64,000 nt of DNA from Alviniconcha marisindica (GCA_018857735.1 JABMCL010002018.1:587501-651500); one strand, 5' to 3'; positions 22,526-36,084 are shown, counted from the stretch's first letter. The notes: generated from the letters alone by a model not told the origin. Made by a program: numbers and translations.

Positions 22526-25500
22526 ATGTGGACATTATCTACCATCTTCCTTCGGAAACTTCTGTGTAAAAAAGTTTTAATTTGTGTCGTCTGCTATGCG
22601 GCTCTCTGTGCAGACTTGACTTGGTGTAGTAGTATTACAGTGGATCCAAAACAATGTTTGGTATGGGGACCGGGCTTGAAGTCACATTTCAACGTTCCGG
22701 TGCGTTACTTCTATATTCAGGCAGTAGATACAAACGGGGAAAAGTGAGTTCTTTTTGCTTTTTGACGCGTCTTCTCTTGCCCTTTCTTCTTCTTCTTTCT
22801 GCTTTTTTTGCTGACCCTGACTACGCGGAAATGGGTCCAGTCGCACAAGCTAGACCGAGTCATCCCTTTTTCAACAGTGAATTACACCAAAGACTTTAAA
22901 TACACAGTCTTTGATCACACTGCATGCAAAACGCCCAGAGAGTGAAGGCCGTCTCTGGCGAACCTCTTCGACAGCTTCCCCCAGCAATCCCAGTCTGGAA
23001 CACTCTACTAGCATCGGCAGAAGCTCCCATCTTCAAATCTTTCACGGGGAGCTTGGCACAACTTTCTTTTTAGGGTGAAGTTACTGACTAAAGAAGGAAA
23101 GATGATGGCTACAGCAGTGTTGGTCAGGGTATATGTATCATATATTCTCGGGAACAGCTTCAGTAGCTAGACTGGCCTTGTCAGATACCGGAAAACTAGT
23201 TGTTTGTTTTTCTCTCCCAAGCCTGCAGCAAGGCACACAAGTAAAATAACTCAACAATGCAATGGCGGCTCAGCTTTTCTGACTGAAGACTGAAAATACA
23301 CGTCATGCAGCATAGTCGTAAAAACAGAAAACAGGGCTGGGATATGCTCAGTAGGAAGAGTCTGACAGCCTTTCAAGGGAATCAAGAACTCAAACACCCC
23401 CTTTCCCCACTCTGCTCCGGTCCATTCTGGCAGAGCAACATCCATTGGAACTACATGCATTGGAGCAACAGAATTGAAACAATTTCAGTGGTGCAACATC
23501 TGCTGGACTGACATCCCTTGGGATGACTTTCATTCGAGCGACGTTGCCAGGCTTGATAAAGGCGCACAAGTCCAGTCCATGTGTCCAGGCAAACAAGTCC
23601 ATTCATCCCCAGCTCCCCTCCATCCCATAATTTACACAGAAGGTGTAATTAGTGGTATATTCAATACAGCACCTGCCCACCCCTTCTCCTTGCATGCAGA
23701 AAACACTACAACACTCCAGGCCCAGCCCTTCTCCCAATACTTCCTGTTTATATGCACTGCACAGGTTTATATATATTGCACTGCACAGGTTTATATGCAC
23801 TGCACAGGACAGGAAACAGTGAAGATTCTGCAGTACTTATTTGAAAGGGGTGTCAGACTGACATCAAATGTGAATGCTATCCACACAAAGTACATACCAC
23901 ATCTTCATGCACCTTCAACGCCTTTACCAATACCATTCCTTCACATACATTGTATAGATCATTAGATGCAAGCCCATTCCCTTCCTGCACCCCAGCCCAC
24001 ACTGCAGTTGCTTGTGAGGATTTTGTTAGCTCTGTTATCATTACAGCATTTGTGTCATCAGTTGGAATTATCATGTGACGGACTTGCATTTTGTTCTACC
24101 AGTGCACTAATGGTGCAGACAAGTTACACATCCCATTCACTGGTCTGGTCGAGGGTTGATGTTAAAGCATTTTATGGGAACACTCAGTCACTCACTCATG
24201 TCACTTGTCAGCGCAGCAAGGAATGCCAATAAAAGGAATTGTTATATGAGCTACTGTTAATAGTATTATAATATTCACTTGTAGTGTCCTCATGCTAGTT
24301 TGATAAAGGTTAACTTATACTGTTATAGTTGATTCTTCTTTTTTTTCTCCTTTCTTCTGGAAATGTGCTCATCAACTGATCGTTACTGATTTTTTTTTAA
24401 ATAATAATAATAAGGTGTGGCATCAGACAGATGGAAAGAAGTCTAAAAATCTGTTTTATCTGAATGGTCATGTTAACACCTTGATATTAAATGAGTAAAC
24501 TACTTAACTATACATGTGTCTGTGTTTCATTCCAGGCTGACAGACTCAGTGGGAGAGAATGCATTTGTGGTGTCTGCCACACAAGCTGGAGGAGAGCGGG
24601 TTCGAATGCGCGTTGATGTGCTGGATCGTCATGATGGGGTTTACATCGTCAGACTCAAGCCTTTTTCTGCACCAGAGAATGTGGAAATTTCTATCAAATA
24701 CAATGAACAGCATGTGGCTGATTCACCCTACAAAATAAAAGGTAAACGAAAAAAGGTTTTGTATCCTTCTTCTTTCAAATTGTTGAATGTATTGAATTGG
24801 ACCTTTGCAACAACTAGATTATGACAACAAAGAATGTCCATTTTCTGTGCAATTTGATTTTACCTGTGTTGTAGGTCCAATTTTTTACCTGTGTTGTAGG
24901 TCCAATTTATCAGGAGAAGTGTTACTGCCCAGTGCAGAATTTGACACGGTGGTACCAAGAGCTGGAATGTCCAGTGTCTTATGAACAGATTGATCATGAC
25001 CTCAGCAACTTTCCTGATATTGACATGGATCTTGTGGCACCAGAGGCAGTTTCACGCTTCAGTGATCGTGGTCGTCACAGTCTGTGTCATTACAAAATAG
25101 TTGATAACAAGGTATGCCATGCATGCACAAATGCACACACACACACGCACCCCTGCACATATGCCCACTCACGCACACACAATGCTTACAAAATTACATA
25201 CATTCTGTATCTGTATTGGATGAGTGCCTCAGTACTAATTTACAATACTCTCAACATATAATGATTAAATAATTTGCACTCTTTTATCCAGCCTTAAATA
25301 TATATATATATCATAAATTTTCTATCATGCATGTTCAGATGTCAGTGCTTACCTCCACCTCACCCACCTTTTAGTGTGTGTGTGTGATAGTATGTGTTTG
25401 TGTGCTGCTTTAAAAGCTGAATTAGTGAATGATTCATGTTTTGCAGGTGTACCGCAAGACTCATGGAAACATAATTGATTTCAAGATGTTCATGGATGCG

Positions 25501-28500
25501 ATTTTACTTTCCCTGGTTAGAAAGGTGAGGTCAAGCTAGAAATGTATCACTATTACTTGTATTAGTGTGCACATGTATGTGTATGCACGTGTATCTGTGA
25601 ATATGATGATGTATTCATGTGTGTGTGAGAGAGAGAGAGAAGGCGTGGTGGGGGGGGGGGGGGGGGGGGGGTTGAGTGGTGAAGCGTTAAAACAGGAAAA
25701 TTAAAAGTGACAAATGTTGCTGTCATTCTAGTAAATATAGTGCATTAAACAAGGTCAACTGCGTTAAAACAGGAAAATTACACAAAGTGACAAATGTTGC
25801 TGTCATTCTAGTAAATATAGCTGCATTAAAACAGGGTAGGTCAACTGCGTTAAAACAGGAAAATTACACAAAGTGACAAATGTTGCTGTCATTCTAGTAA
25901 ATATAGCTGCATTAAAACAGGGTAGGTCAACTGCGTTAAAACAGGAAAATTACACAAAGTGACAAATGTTGCTGTCATTCTAGTAAATATAGCTGCATTA
26001 AAACAGGGTAGGTCAGTGCGTTAAAACAGGAAAATTACACAAAGTGACAAATGTTGCTGTCATTCTAGTAAATATAGCTGCATTAAAACAGGGTAGGTCA
26101 ACTGCATTAAAACAGGAAAATTACACAAAGTGACAAATGTTTCTGTCATTCTAGTAAATATAGCTGCGTTAAAACAGGGTAGGTCAACTGCGTTAAAACA
26201 GTAAACTTACACAAAGTGACAAATGTTTCAGTCATTCTAGTAAATATAGCTGACATGATTGCTTGTTGTCATTGTTCCGCTCAGGTGAGGTTGCCGGATG
26301 TGGAGTTTTTCGTCAACCTAGGTGATTGGCCCCTGGAACAGCGCAAGCCCAAAGATGGCGCTGTTCCCATCCTGTCCTGGTGCGGCTCTGACTCAACGTA
26401 TGACATCATCATGCCAACATATGACATTACTGAGGCCACACTGGAAATGTTGGGCAGGTGAGGAAACATTTGCTAGATTTATGAAGTATGTTGACCTACC
26501 CAGTCAGACTTGATACACAATACATGATGGCAGTGCAATGATTGACAAAGCTTTGAAAGGGAAGAACAGTTTAAAGGAAATTTCAGTTTTACTTAGTGCA
26601 TAAGGCCTTTTGGGCAGATGATGGTGCAGTGTTTGAAAATAACATGATGCAGGTGGCCGTGAGAATCATGTTTACTAAACCATAGTTGGTCAAGCTAAAT
26701 TGTTAATGTTAGTATTTGTCTTTTAGGTTTAGGGTTCCTGTCAGATGTGCTGGATTTTCACACATTGTCACCCCTTTTTTTAATTTATTTTTATGCAGAT
26801 CAGATGTATTTTTGTACAGTGATTGTAATAAGTCATTAAATAAAATTGGCAGTAGACTTCAAAGTTTCAGCCTTTTGGTGCTTTGGAATATTTTTTGTAG
26901 ATATATGCAAAACATTTTTTTATTGTTGTTGTTGCTGTTGTCATTGTTGTTCTGTGTGAAAGCTTGGATAGGTAAATACAGCTTTTGGTACATACACATA
27001 AAAATGACTTGTTGAAGGGTCAAAAACAAGAAATGAGTAAAAACAAAACACACATCCAAACAAACACATAAAGATCTATTTTGGTGGATCTCATTGTTTC
27101 AGAGTGTCACTGGACATATTCTCAGTGCAAGCAAACACTGGTCCAAAGTGGGCAGAGAAGTCAGAGATTGCATTTTGGCGGGGCCGGGACAGTCGTCAAG
27201 AACGGCTTGCTTTGGCAGAGCTGAGTCGGAAGCGTCCTGACATGGTGGATGCAGCCTTGACCTTCATGTTCTTCTTTCCAAAGAATGAGGAGAAATACGG
27301 ACCAACAGTCAAGCCTGTGTCCTTCTTCGATTTCTTTAAGGTGGACACAGATTGTATTACCAGATTGGAAGTTATGATTCTCTTGTGAAGAGAAACCCCT
27401 TGAAGTCTGTATAAGGACGTAATATTGCATTGGCCCTGGTAGATTGTCAAGTAAAATATTTAGCAGGCTACATTCCAGCAGACTCAAACAATGAGTTGAC
27501 CATTTCCTTGGCAGTCAAGCCAGTCAGTTTTGGTGCCTGATGTCATTTACTTACGTTTCAACAAATTCAAGGTGTATAGTTCTAGAGCAGGTGCAGATGG
27601 TGATGTACAAATTACTCCGTAGTTTTTTGTGGGCATGTAATGGTGTGTTTTTTAATTGTGTGCTTCAGCAGTGTAGCAAGCAAGTGACTGCTGTGATTGG
27701 CAGATGGCTGTTTTCCTGTAAGTGTGGAATTTTCATTTGCAAACTGTGAAATTTATGCAGAGTTTTCAAGTGTAATTTGGTTAGCAGTTCAAAGTGTCAC
27801 CAAAGAAGAAACTCCATGTGCTGCCTGGTCAGCAGAACACTTGTTGCTGTCATGGTTTGGCATCCACAAGACCATCCAGTTAAGCTTGTACTTGGAAGTT
27901 GTGAGAGTGGATACAGTGCACAATGTAGCGGAGCCTGCATCTGAGAGTCTGGCATGAAGCAAACCATGTGTTTTCCAAGACATTGGAAACTCAGCCAGCA
28001 CCCACTTCATTGTTGCCTCTGGTTATGCATAAGTCTTTGCACCAGTAAAGTGGGAACATAATTATATATGCGTGACAAGCAACTGTCACCCATAACCAAT
28101 GGCTACCATAAGACACCAATCAAAAACCTTTTCACATGAGAAAAACGGGAGACAACCCACACTTTGTCCAAACAAAATCCTGGAATTATGTAATGCTCAT
28201 GATATAGAAACACTTTCTTTGCTTGTGGCTATTGATGGGTTCAGGTTGTCAGTCTCTTTATACTTTTTTCCAGAGTAAATACCAGCTGAACATTGATGGC
28301 ACAGTGGCTGCCTACCGTTTTCCTTACCTGTTGGCAGGAGACTCAGTAGTACTGAAGCAGGACTCTGAGTACTATGAACACTTCTACAAACGCCTGTCTC
28401 CATGGAAACACTACATTCCACTCAAACATGATCTGAGTGACCTACTGGAGAAAATTCAGTGGGCTCGGGATCATGATGCTGAGGTATGTGTAGATGGGTT

Positions 28501-30096
28501 GATGTGTGTGCGTGTGATTGATGCTTTTGCATTTGTGATTGATGTGCCTGTGTGTGCCCTTGCATATGTGTGATGTTTAGTTTTTTTTAGCTTTCCATCA
28601 CCCTTGAGTGACCCTGTGTAGTTGACAGGATGTTATGATCCTGACATAAGATCCAGTTACTAACCATTGCATCACCTCTCCCCTCTTGCCCCCCCTAAAG
28701 AACTGTAAATACACATTACTGTATCATAGTTCAGGAGCTGTGTGAGAGTCAAGGTGGCCATCCTGGGCTGTCCGTCTTAACGAGCCTTCTGGTTTCCGTG
28801 GACGTAAAGCTATATTGAACCATGCTTCGGCATTGGTCACAGCTTGTCCCTAATATGTCAGCCGACATCTGAGGACATTAAGCATCACTTCATCATCATC
28901 ATCACATTATTGTGAGTGACTTCCAGACTTCACCCACACATTTGAATGTGTTGTCAACATCAGTTTGCACATTTCAACATGCTGTGTTTTGTTTCGGCTG
29001 TTCAGGCTCAGAAGATAGCACAGAATGCACAGCAATTTGCCAGGGAGCATCTGCATCCAGCTGAAATCTTGTGCTACCATGTCAAACTTTTTGAGGTTGG
29101 TTGGTTATTGTAAATGTACCTTTTGACGGAATAATTAAGGTCATGTGTTTAGCTCTTCCAAGGTGAGAGCCCAAGGGGACTTTTAATCTCACCAGACACA
29201 GCATTCTGATTACCTGTAGGTTTCCTTTTTTTAATTTTTTTTATATTTATGTCTATATTTTCAAAACATTGAAAATTCACACAGGTTCTGGTACACTTGG
29301 AGACATTCATTCAACAGGCACACAAAATCAAACTGATCTGTTGATTCTGTCTCATGTCTACATAGAAGCCTGATTTTCATGAGAATGGCTGAAAAGGGGC
29401 AGGTAGTGTAGTAAAGTGCAAATTCTGCATGTAACTGGGTTTGATCCAAATGCCACAAAAGAAAGGTAAAACACTTCATAACATGAAGGTTGAAACTGAA
29501 CACTCGGGTCAAAGCATTTTTTTCAATGGCAAATAACCGCACGAAGTAGTAGTAAGAAAAGGCAGTACTTGTAAGGCTCTACATCTCATAGGGAGCAACT
29601 GCTTTGGATGTTTTCTGTCCGTAAGAATCCACCATGTGTTTTCAGGAATTATCCAAGCGGTTAAAAAAGAAGCCAGTTGTGACGGATGGTTTTGAGCTAC
29701 TCCAGCACCCATCCGATTCCTACGATTCCATGTGCCAGTGTAAGAGACTGAAAAAGGTATGTTGTACTGAAAAAGGCTTGTGTCAGCAAGCATGCATTAG
29801 AACAGAACCCAAAAATCATCCCTGACACAGCATAACACAGTGCCAGAGTATCTCAAAATTACTTGAGACTAGGATGGGAATTGGTGATGGATTGATTCAT
29901 TTCAGCTGCAGTAAGGTTGGTATCCTGGCTGTACAGTGATCAGATTCACATAGAAAAGAGATCTTAAGTCAGAACTGTTTTGTTTGCTTTCATGGAACTT
30001 AATTTTGGGGATGACATACCCAGATTGCACAGATCTTAACTTCATTTTTCAAACTTTTTCCAGAGAACCCAGATAGCCCCCCCTCACAAGAACTGA
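22526..30096 (+). CDS. POGLUT2: Protein O-glucosyltransferase 2/3 (KDELC-type, GT90)
   Basis: Ten coding exons: 22526-22743, 24536-24741, 24900-25111, 25447-25524, 26285-26457, 27103-27340, 28274-28483, 29006-29095, 29646-29756 and 30064-30096, giving 522 aa (human POGLUT2 and POGLUT3 are about 500). An N-terminal hydrophobic stretch (residues 10-30) suggests ER targeting. A filamin-type domain spans about 47-142 ([18 protein letters not shown] to SPYKIKG). The CAP10/GT90 glycosyltransferase spans about 200-480, with [19 protein letters not shown] (321-327), SFFDFFK and [10 protein letters not shown] (381-390). NLT at 155-157 is a possible N-glycosylation site. The family transfers glucose to serine in EGF repeats of proteins such as Notch and fibrillin in the ER lumen. 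The last exon is short and weakly supported, and its end (..APPHKN) is not a KDEL-type signal. One homologue may represent both vertebrate paralogues. Confidence 0.94.
24858..24907 (+). repeat. Perfect 25-bp duplication of the exon 3 acceptor
   Basis: The string ttttacctgtgttgtaggtc caatt occurs at 24858-24882 and again, identically, at 24883-24907. Each copy contains a full 3' splice site. The downstream AG (24898-24899) restores the frame into GPIYQEKC. The upstream AG (24873-24874) would add 25 bases and shift frame. Confidence 0.95.
25685..26250. repeat. Minisatellite, 86-bp unit, ~6.5 copies, POGLUT intron 4
   Basis: The unit contains gcgttaaaacaggaaaatta, then gacaaatgttgctgtcattc tag and taaatatagctgcattaaaa. 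Copies are nearly identical. The last copy ends within 35 bases of the exon 5 acceptor (26284). Each unit carries a pyrimidine-rich gttgctgtcattctag, a plausible decoy acceptor. A G run at 25651-25672 precedes the array. Confidence 0.95.
28728..28905 (+). mobile_element. Dispersed SINE-like repeat, family A, copy 2
   Basis: Plus-oriented copy with agttcaggagctgtgtg at the start, cttgtccctaatatgtca in the middle and a TTCATCATCATCATC tail. It lies in POGLUT intron 7. Confidence 0.85.
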
Positions 30097-30457
30097 AAAT
30101 ACAAGAAGAGTGTGCACCAGGTGTATTTGAATCACTTTATCTCTAACAGAATTTTATCTTAAAGAGCTTGTTTTTAGAGGGTTCCACAGTATGTGTATTA
30201 CATCCATCACTCTCCATGATCACATATACACCAGTAAGCATTTGATCCAGTGGATTTGTTTGTTGGCATACACCATTGTGCATGATAAAATGTGAACAGC
30301 ATTTCTTCATCTCATGTTTACATAGCATCTCGTAGTTTCTGCATCTCATAGTTTGTTAAATACTATGAACTGTAACGATAGAGTGTAGCAATACTAAACG
30401 GCTACTGTGGCATGGACCATTGTTAATGAAATAGGGGATCATGGGTAATGAAATCCA

Positions 30458-30963
30458 AAGTGAGACTGGGCACAGTACTGACCTGGAGTCGCAGGTCACG
30501 AGACTGAAAGTGAGATGGGCACAGTACTGACCTGGAGTCGCAGGTCACGAGACTGAAAGTGAGATGGGCACAGTACTGACCTGGAGTCGCAGGTCACGAG
30601 ACTGAAAGTGAGATGGGCACAGTACTGACCTGGAGTCGCAGGTCACGAGACTGAAAGTGAGATGGGCACAGTACTGACCTGGAGTCGCAGGTCACGAGAC
30701 TGAAAGTGAGATGGGCACAGTACTGACCTGGAGTCGCAGGTCACGAGACTGAAAGTGAGATGGGCACAGTACTGACCTGGAGTCGCAGGTCACGAGACTG
30801 AAAGTGAGATGGGCACAGTACTGACCTAGAGTCGCAGGTCACGAGACTGAAAGTGAGATGGGCACAGTACTGACCTGGAATCGCAGGTCACGAGACTGAA
30901 AGTGAGACTGGGCACAGTACTGACCTGGAGTTGCAGGTCACGAGACTGAAAGTGAGATGGGCA
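30458..30963. repeat. Minisatellite, 49-bp unit, ~10 copies
   Basis: The unit is gggcacagtactgacctgga followed by gtcgcaggtcacgagactga and aagtgagat. Copies are almost identical; the outer copies have tgagactggg where inner ones have tgagatggg. It lies about 360 bp after the POGLUT stop, so it may be in the 3' UTR. Confidence 0.97.
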
Positions 30964-33900
30964 TGTACGTCAGTGTTGCTGTCAGCAAAATAGCTGAGCA
31001 GTCCATAAAAGGCCAACAAAAGCATGTGAATCATATGCATACCAGTACTTTATATCCCACTGCATTTTTCAAATTCCAAGTGTAACAATGAAATACGTTT
31101 TCATAGATTTCACTTTGTTGGGCAAGAGGAAAAAGGAGTGGTTAATCAAGATTCAATGAGATGAAGGAACCACAGTTCAAAAGGAGTAAGGAACAGTCAG
31201 TCTCATGACCAAGCTCATTAAGAATGACCCCAGGTCAGTATTGTACCCAATCTCGATTTTGATTTCATAAGCCATTGAGACCTCCCTCATGAATTTTCTT
31301 AAAAATGGTCCATGCTGCTGCTGACATCACAGTCACAGCCTCAAAAGCCATTCAGCTTGTGTGGTATTAAAACTTAAAGTCATGTTGGTTTCAGAAATCC
31401 AGCAAGAAAGACGAACTGTGATCACATTTTCAACAGTCTGCAACATTACCACCAACAGCCTGCAACATTACCACGTGAAGAAAGGAATATTCTTTCTTTC
31501 GTTGATTTTCATTCAATTGTTCCATGTTTTGTTATTAGTTTTATGTCTATAAATTATAATATCAGCATAAGATTACTGCTGAGCATAGCAACTTGGAGAA
31601 GTATTCTCTGGCACATTTTTTGATGAACACTGTTTGGTGCTAAACCACACAACAAGGTACTTGTTTGTAACATTTTTGTCTGTTTTTGCTTCTTCTTCTT
31701 TTAATCCCCATTTTCAACAAATTATTCATCTCTTGTAGGAAATTGGGTGACCTAACCAGGTTAGGGTATAGCTACAGCAAGAGTCAATTTTCCTAGTCTG
31801 CCATATTCCCAGTGTTTTGATGTTTACCCGGTAACTAATCATGGTGTAATCGGCCATGCGTGTTGAGTTTTCCATGGCAGCTGGGGAAAGTTCCATTACT
31901 CCTTTGGTTGTTTGGATTTTAGGGTTGTTTTTTAATACCTTAAAGTGACCCCAGGTGAAACAAGCTGCTGCATGGATAATGTGAAGTGTCTGTGATGTGA
32001 ACAAATATGCATGAATTTACATGCATATTATATGCGTCATTGAATCTGATGTGCATAATGTATCTACAATATCTGTGTCAGTCTGTTTCTCCACCTATGC
32101 AGACATATACACGAGTATATATAGACATAATATTATGTGTTTTTAAATCAAATTGGAGTTTCAAAACATTGACTTGTGCATGTGTTTGTGCGTGTGTGTG
32201 CATTTAAGAGTAGGTCAGGAAAGGTTTATGAAAAATTATGTATACATATCTTCTTCTTTTTTAAATAAAACAGTTGTGTGTGTGTGTGTGCGGAATAATG
32301 GAGGATTTGACTTTTGTACATTGGGTGCATTATTATCGGGACAGTGACTTCAGGATTCATGAATAAACTGAGGTGCACAGTATGTGTATGTGGTTCTAAT
32401 GCTCCAAGTTTGTTGACAATTATCGCTGTGTTTTAGTTAGACATGATCTTAGACCAGGGTGCAGTTGTCAAAGCTTTTTCTTTTCTTTTTAATGTAATTT
32501 TCTTCTCTTGGTATCCCAGCAGATTTTTTTGTTTCCTGTTTAAAGTCCTACTTTGTCTGTAATTAAACTATTATGCAGTTTAATGAAAACAAAATTTATA
32601 GAAAATTTACATTAAAAAAAGGAATAGAGTACGTTATTATTTAAAACACTTTGAGCTCCAGCATTTAATACACAAGTCTTACTAGTATTCTAGCCAGTGA
32701 CTCATCAAGTAAATTTAATCTTTGCAAATTAAACATTCCCCCCAAAACTGATTGCAAAATAGTCCTTTGCTTTACTAAAATGTGAATTTTTATTTTATTT
32801 TAAGAACTTAAGTTGGAGTTTTGCCATTAAAATATCACTAAGGTTTGCTTAACTGACTGCGATTAGCTAAATAGCATTTGAAGACAAGCTACACCATTCT
32901 TTTGACTGCCAGTTTTGCCTACCAGCTCAGAATCATTTCCTTTTGGTGAACTCATGCTCACAGAAAGGGCCAGGTTGATTGCACAGGTAACAGGAGTGAA
33001 AGAGTAAAATGTTTCAGTAAATATTTCAAGCCACACTTTTTTCAGACCTGCATCAGTGGGCAGGCTTTCTCTCTCCTGGTGATAAGTTAGTAACTGTTGA
33101 CAACAGAATATCACTACATGATCCACTTAGACGGATACAGATGTCTTCCAGTTGTAATGTGTCACTTTATCTCAGGACTTGCATAATATGTGGTATTTTG
33201 TATCGCATATTTTCTGCCTACGGCAATGTCCTGGTTCATGTGCAGTTTAAGTGGACCCCAGTTCCAGTGATATATGCCTGTATATATATGTGTCTTTATG
33301 TGTATTTGTGTGTCTTTGTGTTTGAAGTAATATTTCAAAAAGCTGTGGCCCCCTCTTTACAGTACTTGGAACACAGGTAAAACTGTGATTTCAGTTATCT
33401 CACAACATGATTCCATTATCAAAACAGACTATTCTACAGTGAATACTGTGAACCTGATTCCATCACATTAAGAGGTGGTGGTTAGGGAGTGTGTGTTAAC
33501 TCAGATGTAAACACAATCTGAAGAGTAATTTTGCGAAAAAGAGAACAGGTATTTTATCAGTGGTTATAATATGCACTTTCATTGTTTGTCAGCTGCAGTC
33601 ATATGCAATTTGAAATTACAAAGCATACATGCCTGTTTTGACCAAAAGTCCTTTTTTGTTGTTGACATAGTTTTAGCACCATATGCTATGCCATCTTGTT
33701 CATGTATATCATTAAAAAGAAATTTTGTACATGATATATATGTATGCACTTATATTTTTCTGGACAGCAGGCATACTGTGCCAAGGTGCTTTGTATCTTT
33801 GCTAACAGAAAACATGGTTGCACATCAGGAATCTCAGCAAGGTCTTTGGTGAATCTCAGGGTTTCTGGCACTGCATAAAACACTGTTATGTGTACAGCAC

Positions 33901-34789
33901 TGAAGGTGAACAGTGGTTGGCCTATACCATTATTTGCTTTTTGCATTCATCACAGTAACCTTCAGACTACAGTATGGTCCCTTCTTTGTGAATGGTTTGT
34001 ACCCCATACTTGGATTTAATAAATATTCCTGTGCCTCTGTCATGGGCGGTTTGTAACCCATATTTTTTACACAAGGGATGCAGTGGATATGATTTTTATG
34101 AATACTTTTGAAACCCTCACATTTGATGTTCTTTCTTAACGGATATAGTCTATGCTTTGTGGCTGTTTGAGAAAGAAACACATGCACTTTGTGCGCTGCA
34201 TGTGTGTATGACACAACACAATATTCATACTATATGTAGGGAACATTCATGTTTAATAAACTCACCATGATGTAGGGAGCAGAAATAGTTTTCTATTCAT
34301 GAAGGTGTGGTTGGAAAAACAACATAACATACAGATATGGATATTGTTCAGATTTGTTGTTTACTTTTTACTTAGGGAAATAAACACGTTTTGGGGATCA
34401 GTACGTGTAGAGCCACTGTTGACAAAGTAGTAATAACTCTGGAACAAACTGAAAAACGAGTGTCAGTACAATTACATATATGGGAGGGGGGGGGGGGGGA
34501 TCACCCAGAAAGTACAGTAATCTGTGGTGCTTATTTTCTGTACGCAGGTGGTGATACAAAGCTTCTGTTCATGATTTTATCGGGGGTTTATGTGGGCTTG
34601 AGCAACTTCATAGGTTTTGTTTATGTGATATTATGCCAGCTGCAGAATTGCACGCTTGAATCTTTTCTCTTCTGCATACTGATTTGCAGTTTCTTTTTTC
34701 TCTTTTGCACCTACCCTTCACCAGTAACGTATATGTATTTGTGGTGCATGTGTGTGGGGAGTCTGCACATGCATGCATGCAGTTGTGTA
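30964..34789. other. No gene recognised
   Basis: AT-rich sequence with short unrelated open frames, AATAAA hexamers at about 32263 and 32364, and a short G run at 34487-34499. Part could be POGLUT 3' UTR, but I cannot place a poly(A) site. Confidence 0.55.
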
Positions 34790-35095
34790 TGTGTGTGTGC
34801 TTAGGTGTTTGTGTGTGTGCTTAGGTGTTCGTGTGTGTATGTGTGTGTGCTTAGGTGTTTGTGTATGTGTGTGCTTAGGTGTTTGTGTGTGTGCTTAGGT
34901 GTTTGTGTGTGTGTGCTTATGTGTATGTGTGTGTGCTTTGGTGTATGTGTGTGTGCTTAGGTGTTTGTGTGTGTGCTTAGGTGTTTGTGTATGTGTGTGT
35001 GCTTAGGTGTATGTGTGTGTGCTTAGGTGTTTGTGTGTGTATGTGTGTGTGCTTAGGTGTTTGTGTATGTGTGTGTGCTTAGGTGTTTGTGTGTG
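34790..35095. repeat. Imperfect minisatellite, ~20-bp GT-rich unit
   Basis: Many copies of gtgtgtgcttaggtgtttgt with variable GT expansion. Every unit has a gcttaggtg core. Confidence 0.93.
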
Positions 35096-35549
35096 CCTCT
35101 GTAGGCCTTTGTAAGTGCTCCCAGCTTTTGCAAGACGAAGCACCATAAACAGTCTGTTATTCTTATTAGGTGAGTCAAAGAACTTCTCTTGTAGCGGGAC
35201 AGCTTACAACCAGCCAAGCTCACGATTGCTGCTTAAGTTGAACTTCTGGTGTGCTTTTTTTAATGTTTGTTGTTTTTGTATCCATGGTTCATAGGAGTCA
35301 AAACAACTTAATACGTGATAATAATCCCAGCAAATATGTATCATCTGGGCCATCCAGATAACAAAACATGGCTTCTGTTCCCTGTTCTTGCAAGAAAAAG
35401 ACAGTTCTTTTCTTGGCCTTATGTGTCTTTCTGAGGGTTATAAATGTTTTGACAGAATCATTAAAAACAAAAAAATCTTAAAGGCAAACCAAGACGAAGA
35501 TGCAAGTTGGCATGAAAATGTGGAACTGTTGCCCCCTGCATGCCTTCAT

Positions 35550-35665
35550 TTGGTGGTTCTGTCAGTATTTATACAAAAGAAGTACTTTTTTTGCTTGAGT
35601 TTGAGCCCCCCAGAATGCAGCTATGTTGACTGGCTCTTTTAACCAATGAAAAGCAGAAAAACGTT
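35550..35665 (+). mobile_element. Dispersed repeat, family B, copy 2
   Basis: Counterpart of 17572-17684, ending in ccaatgaaaagcagaaaa. Here it continues leftward without the nested insertion seen in the other copy; the upstream gatgcaagttggc resembles gatggaagttggc at about 17368. The downstream segment to 36080 holds nothing I recognise. Confidence 0.75.
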
Positions 35666-36084
35666 AGCTCTTAACAATTTTAACACTTAGTTTTATCACA
35701 TATGGTCAGGCCTTGTTCATGATGTCACCAACTCCGACTACAGGGAACAAAATGGCAGCATTCATGGTTGCATTTTCAGGACTTTCAAGCGTTGATTTTT
35801 TAGCAAACAAGACCCAAAATCAGCACGAAACTGCTGTGTCCACTTTTCTTTCTTTTTCTGTCAATAGGGTGCCTGTGGTGCTTATTTGCTTTGGCTCCCC
35901 TTAAAAAAAGCAGGCACCTGAGACATTGGTTATTTTTTCGATACTGATGAGAAAGTGGGTGAGTTCAATATTGGTCTTAGTCATGGCTGACCACCACAAA
36001 AACAGCTTATTATTTCAAGTCTCAAGTGGTGTGAGAGCAACATGTTAAAACTGTGCATGAAGACAATCTCTGTTGGTGTTTGCC

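Noticed and set aside
34391..34804. 137-codon plus-strand frame
   Set aside because: It crosses a G run and a GT-rich region with no conserved motif.
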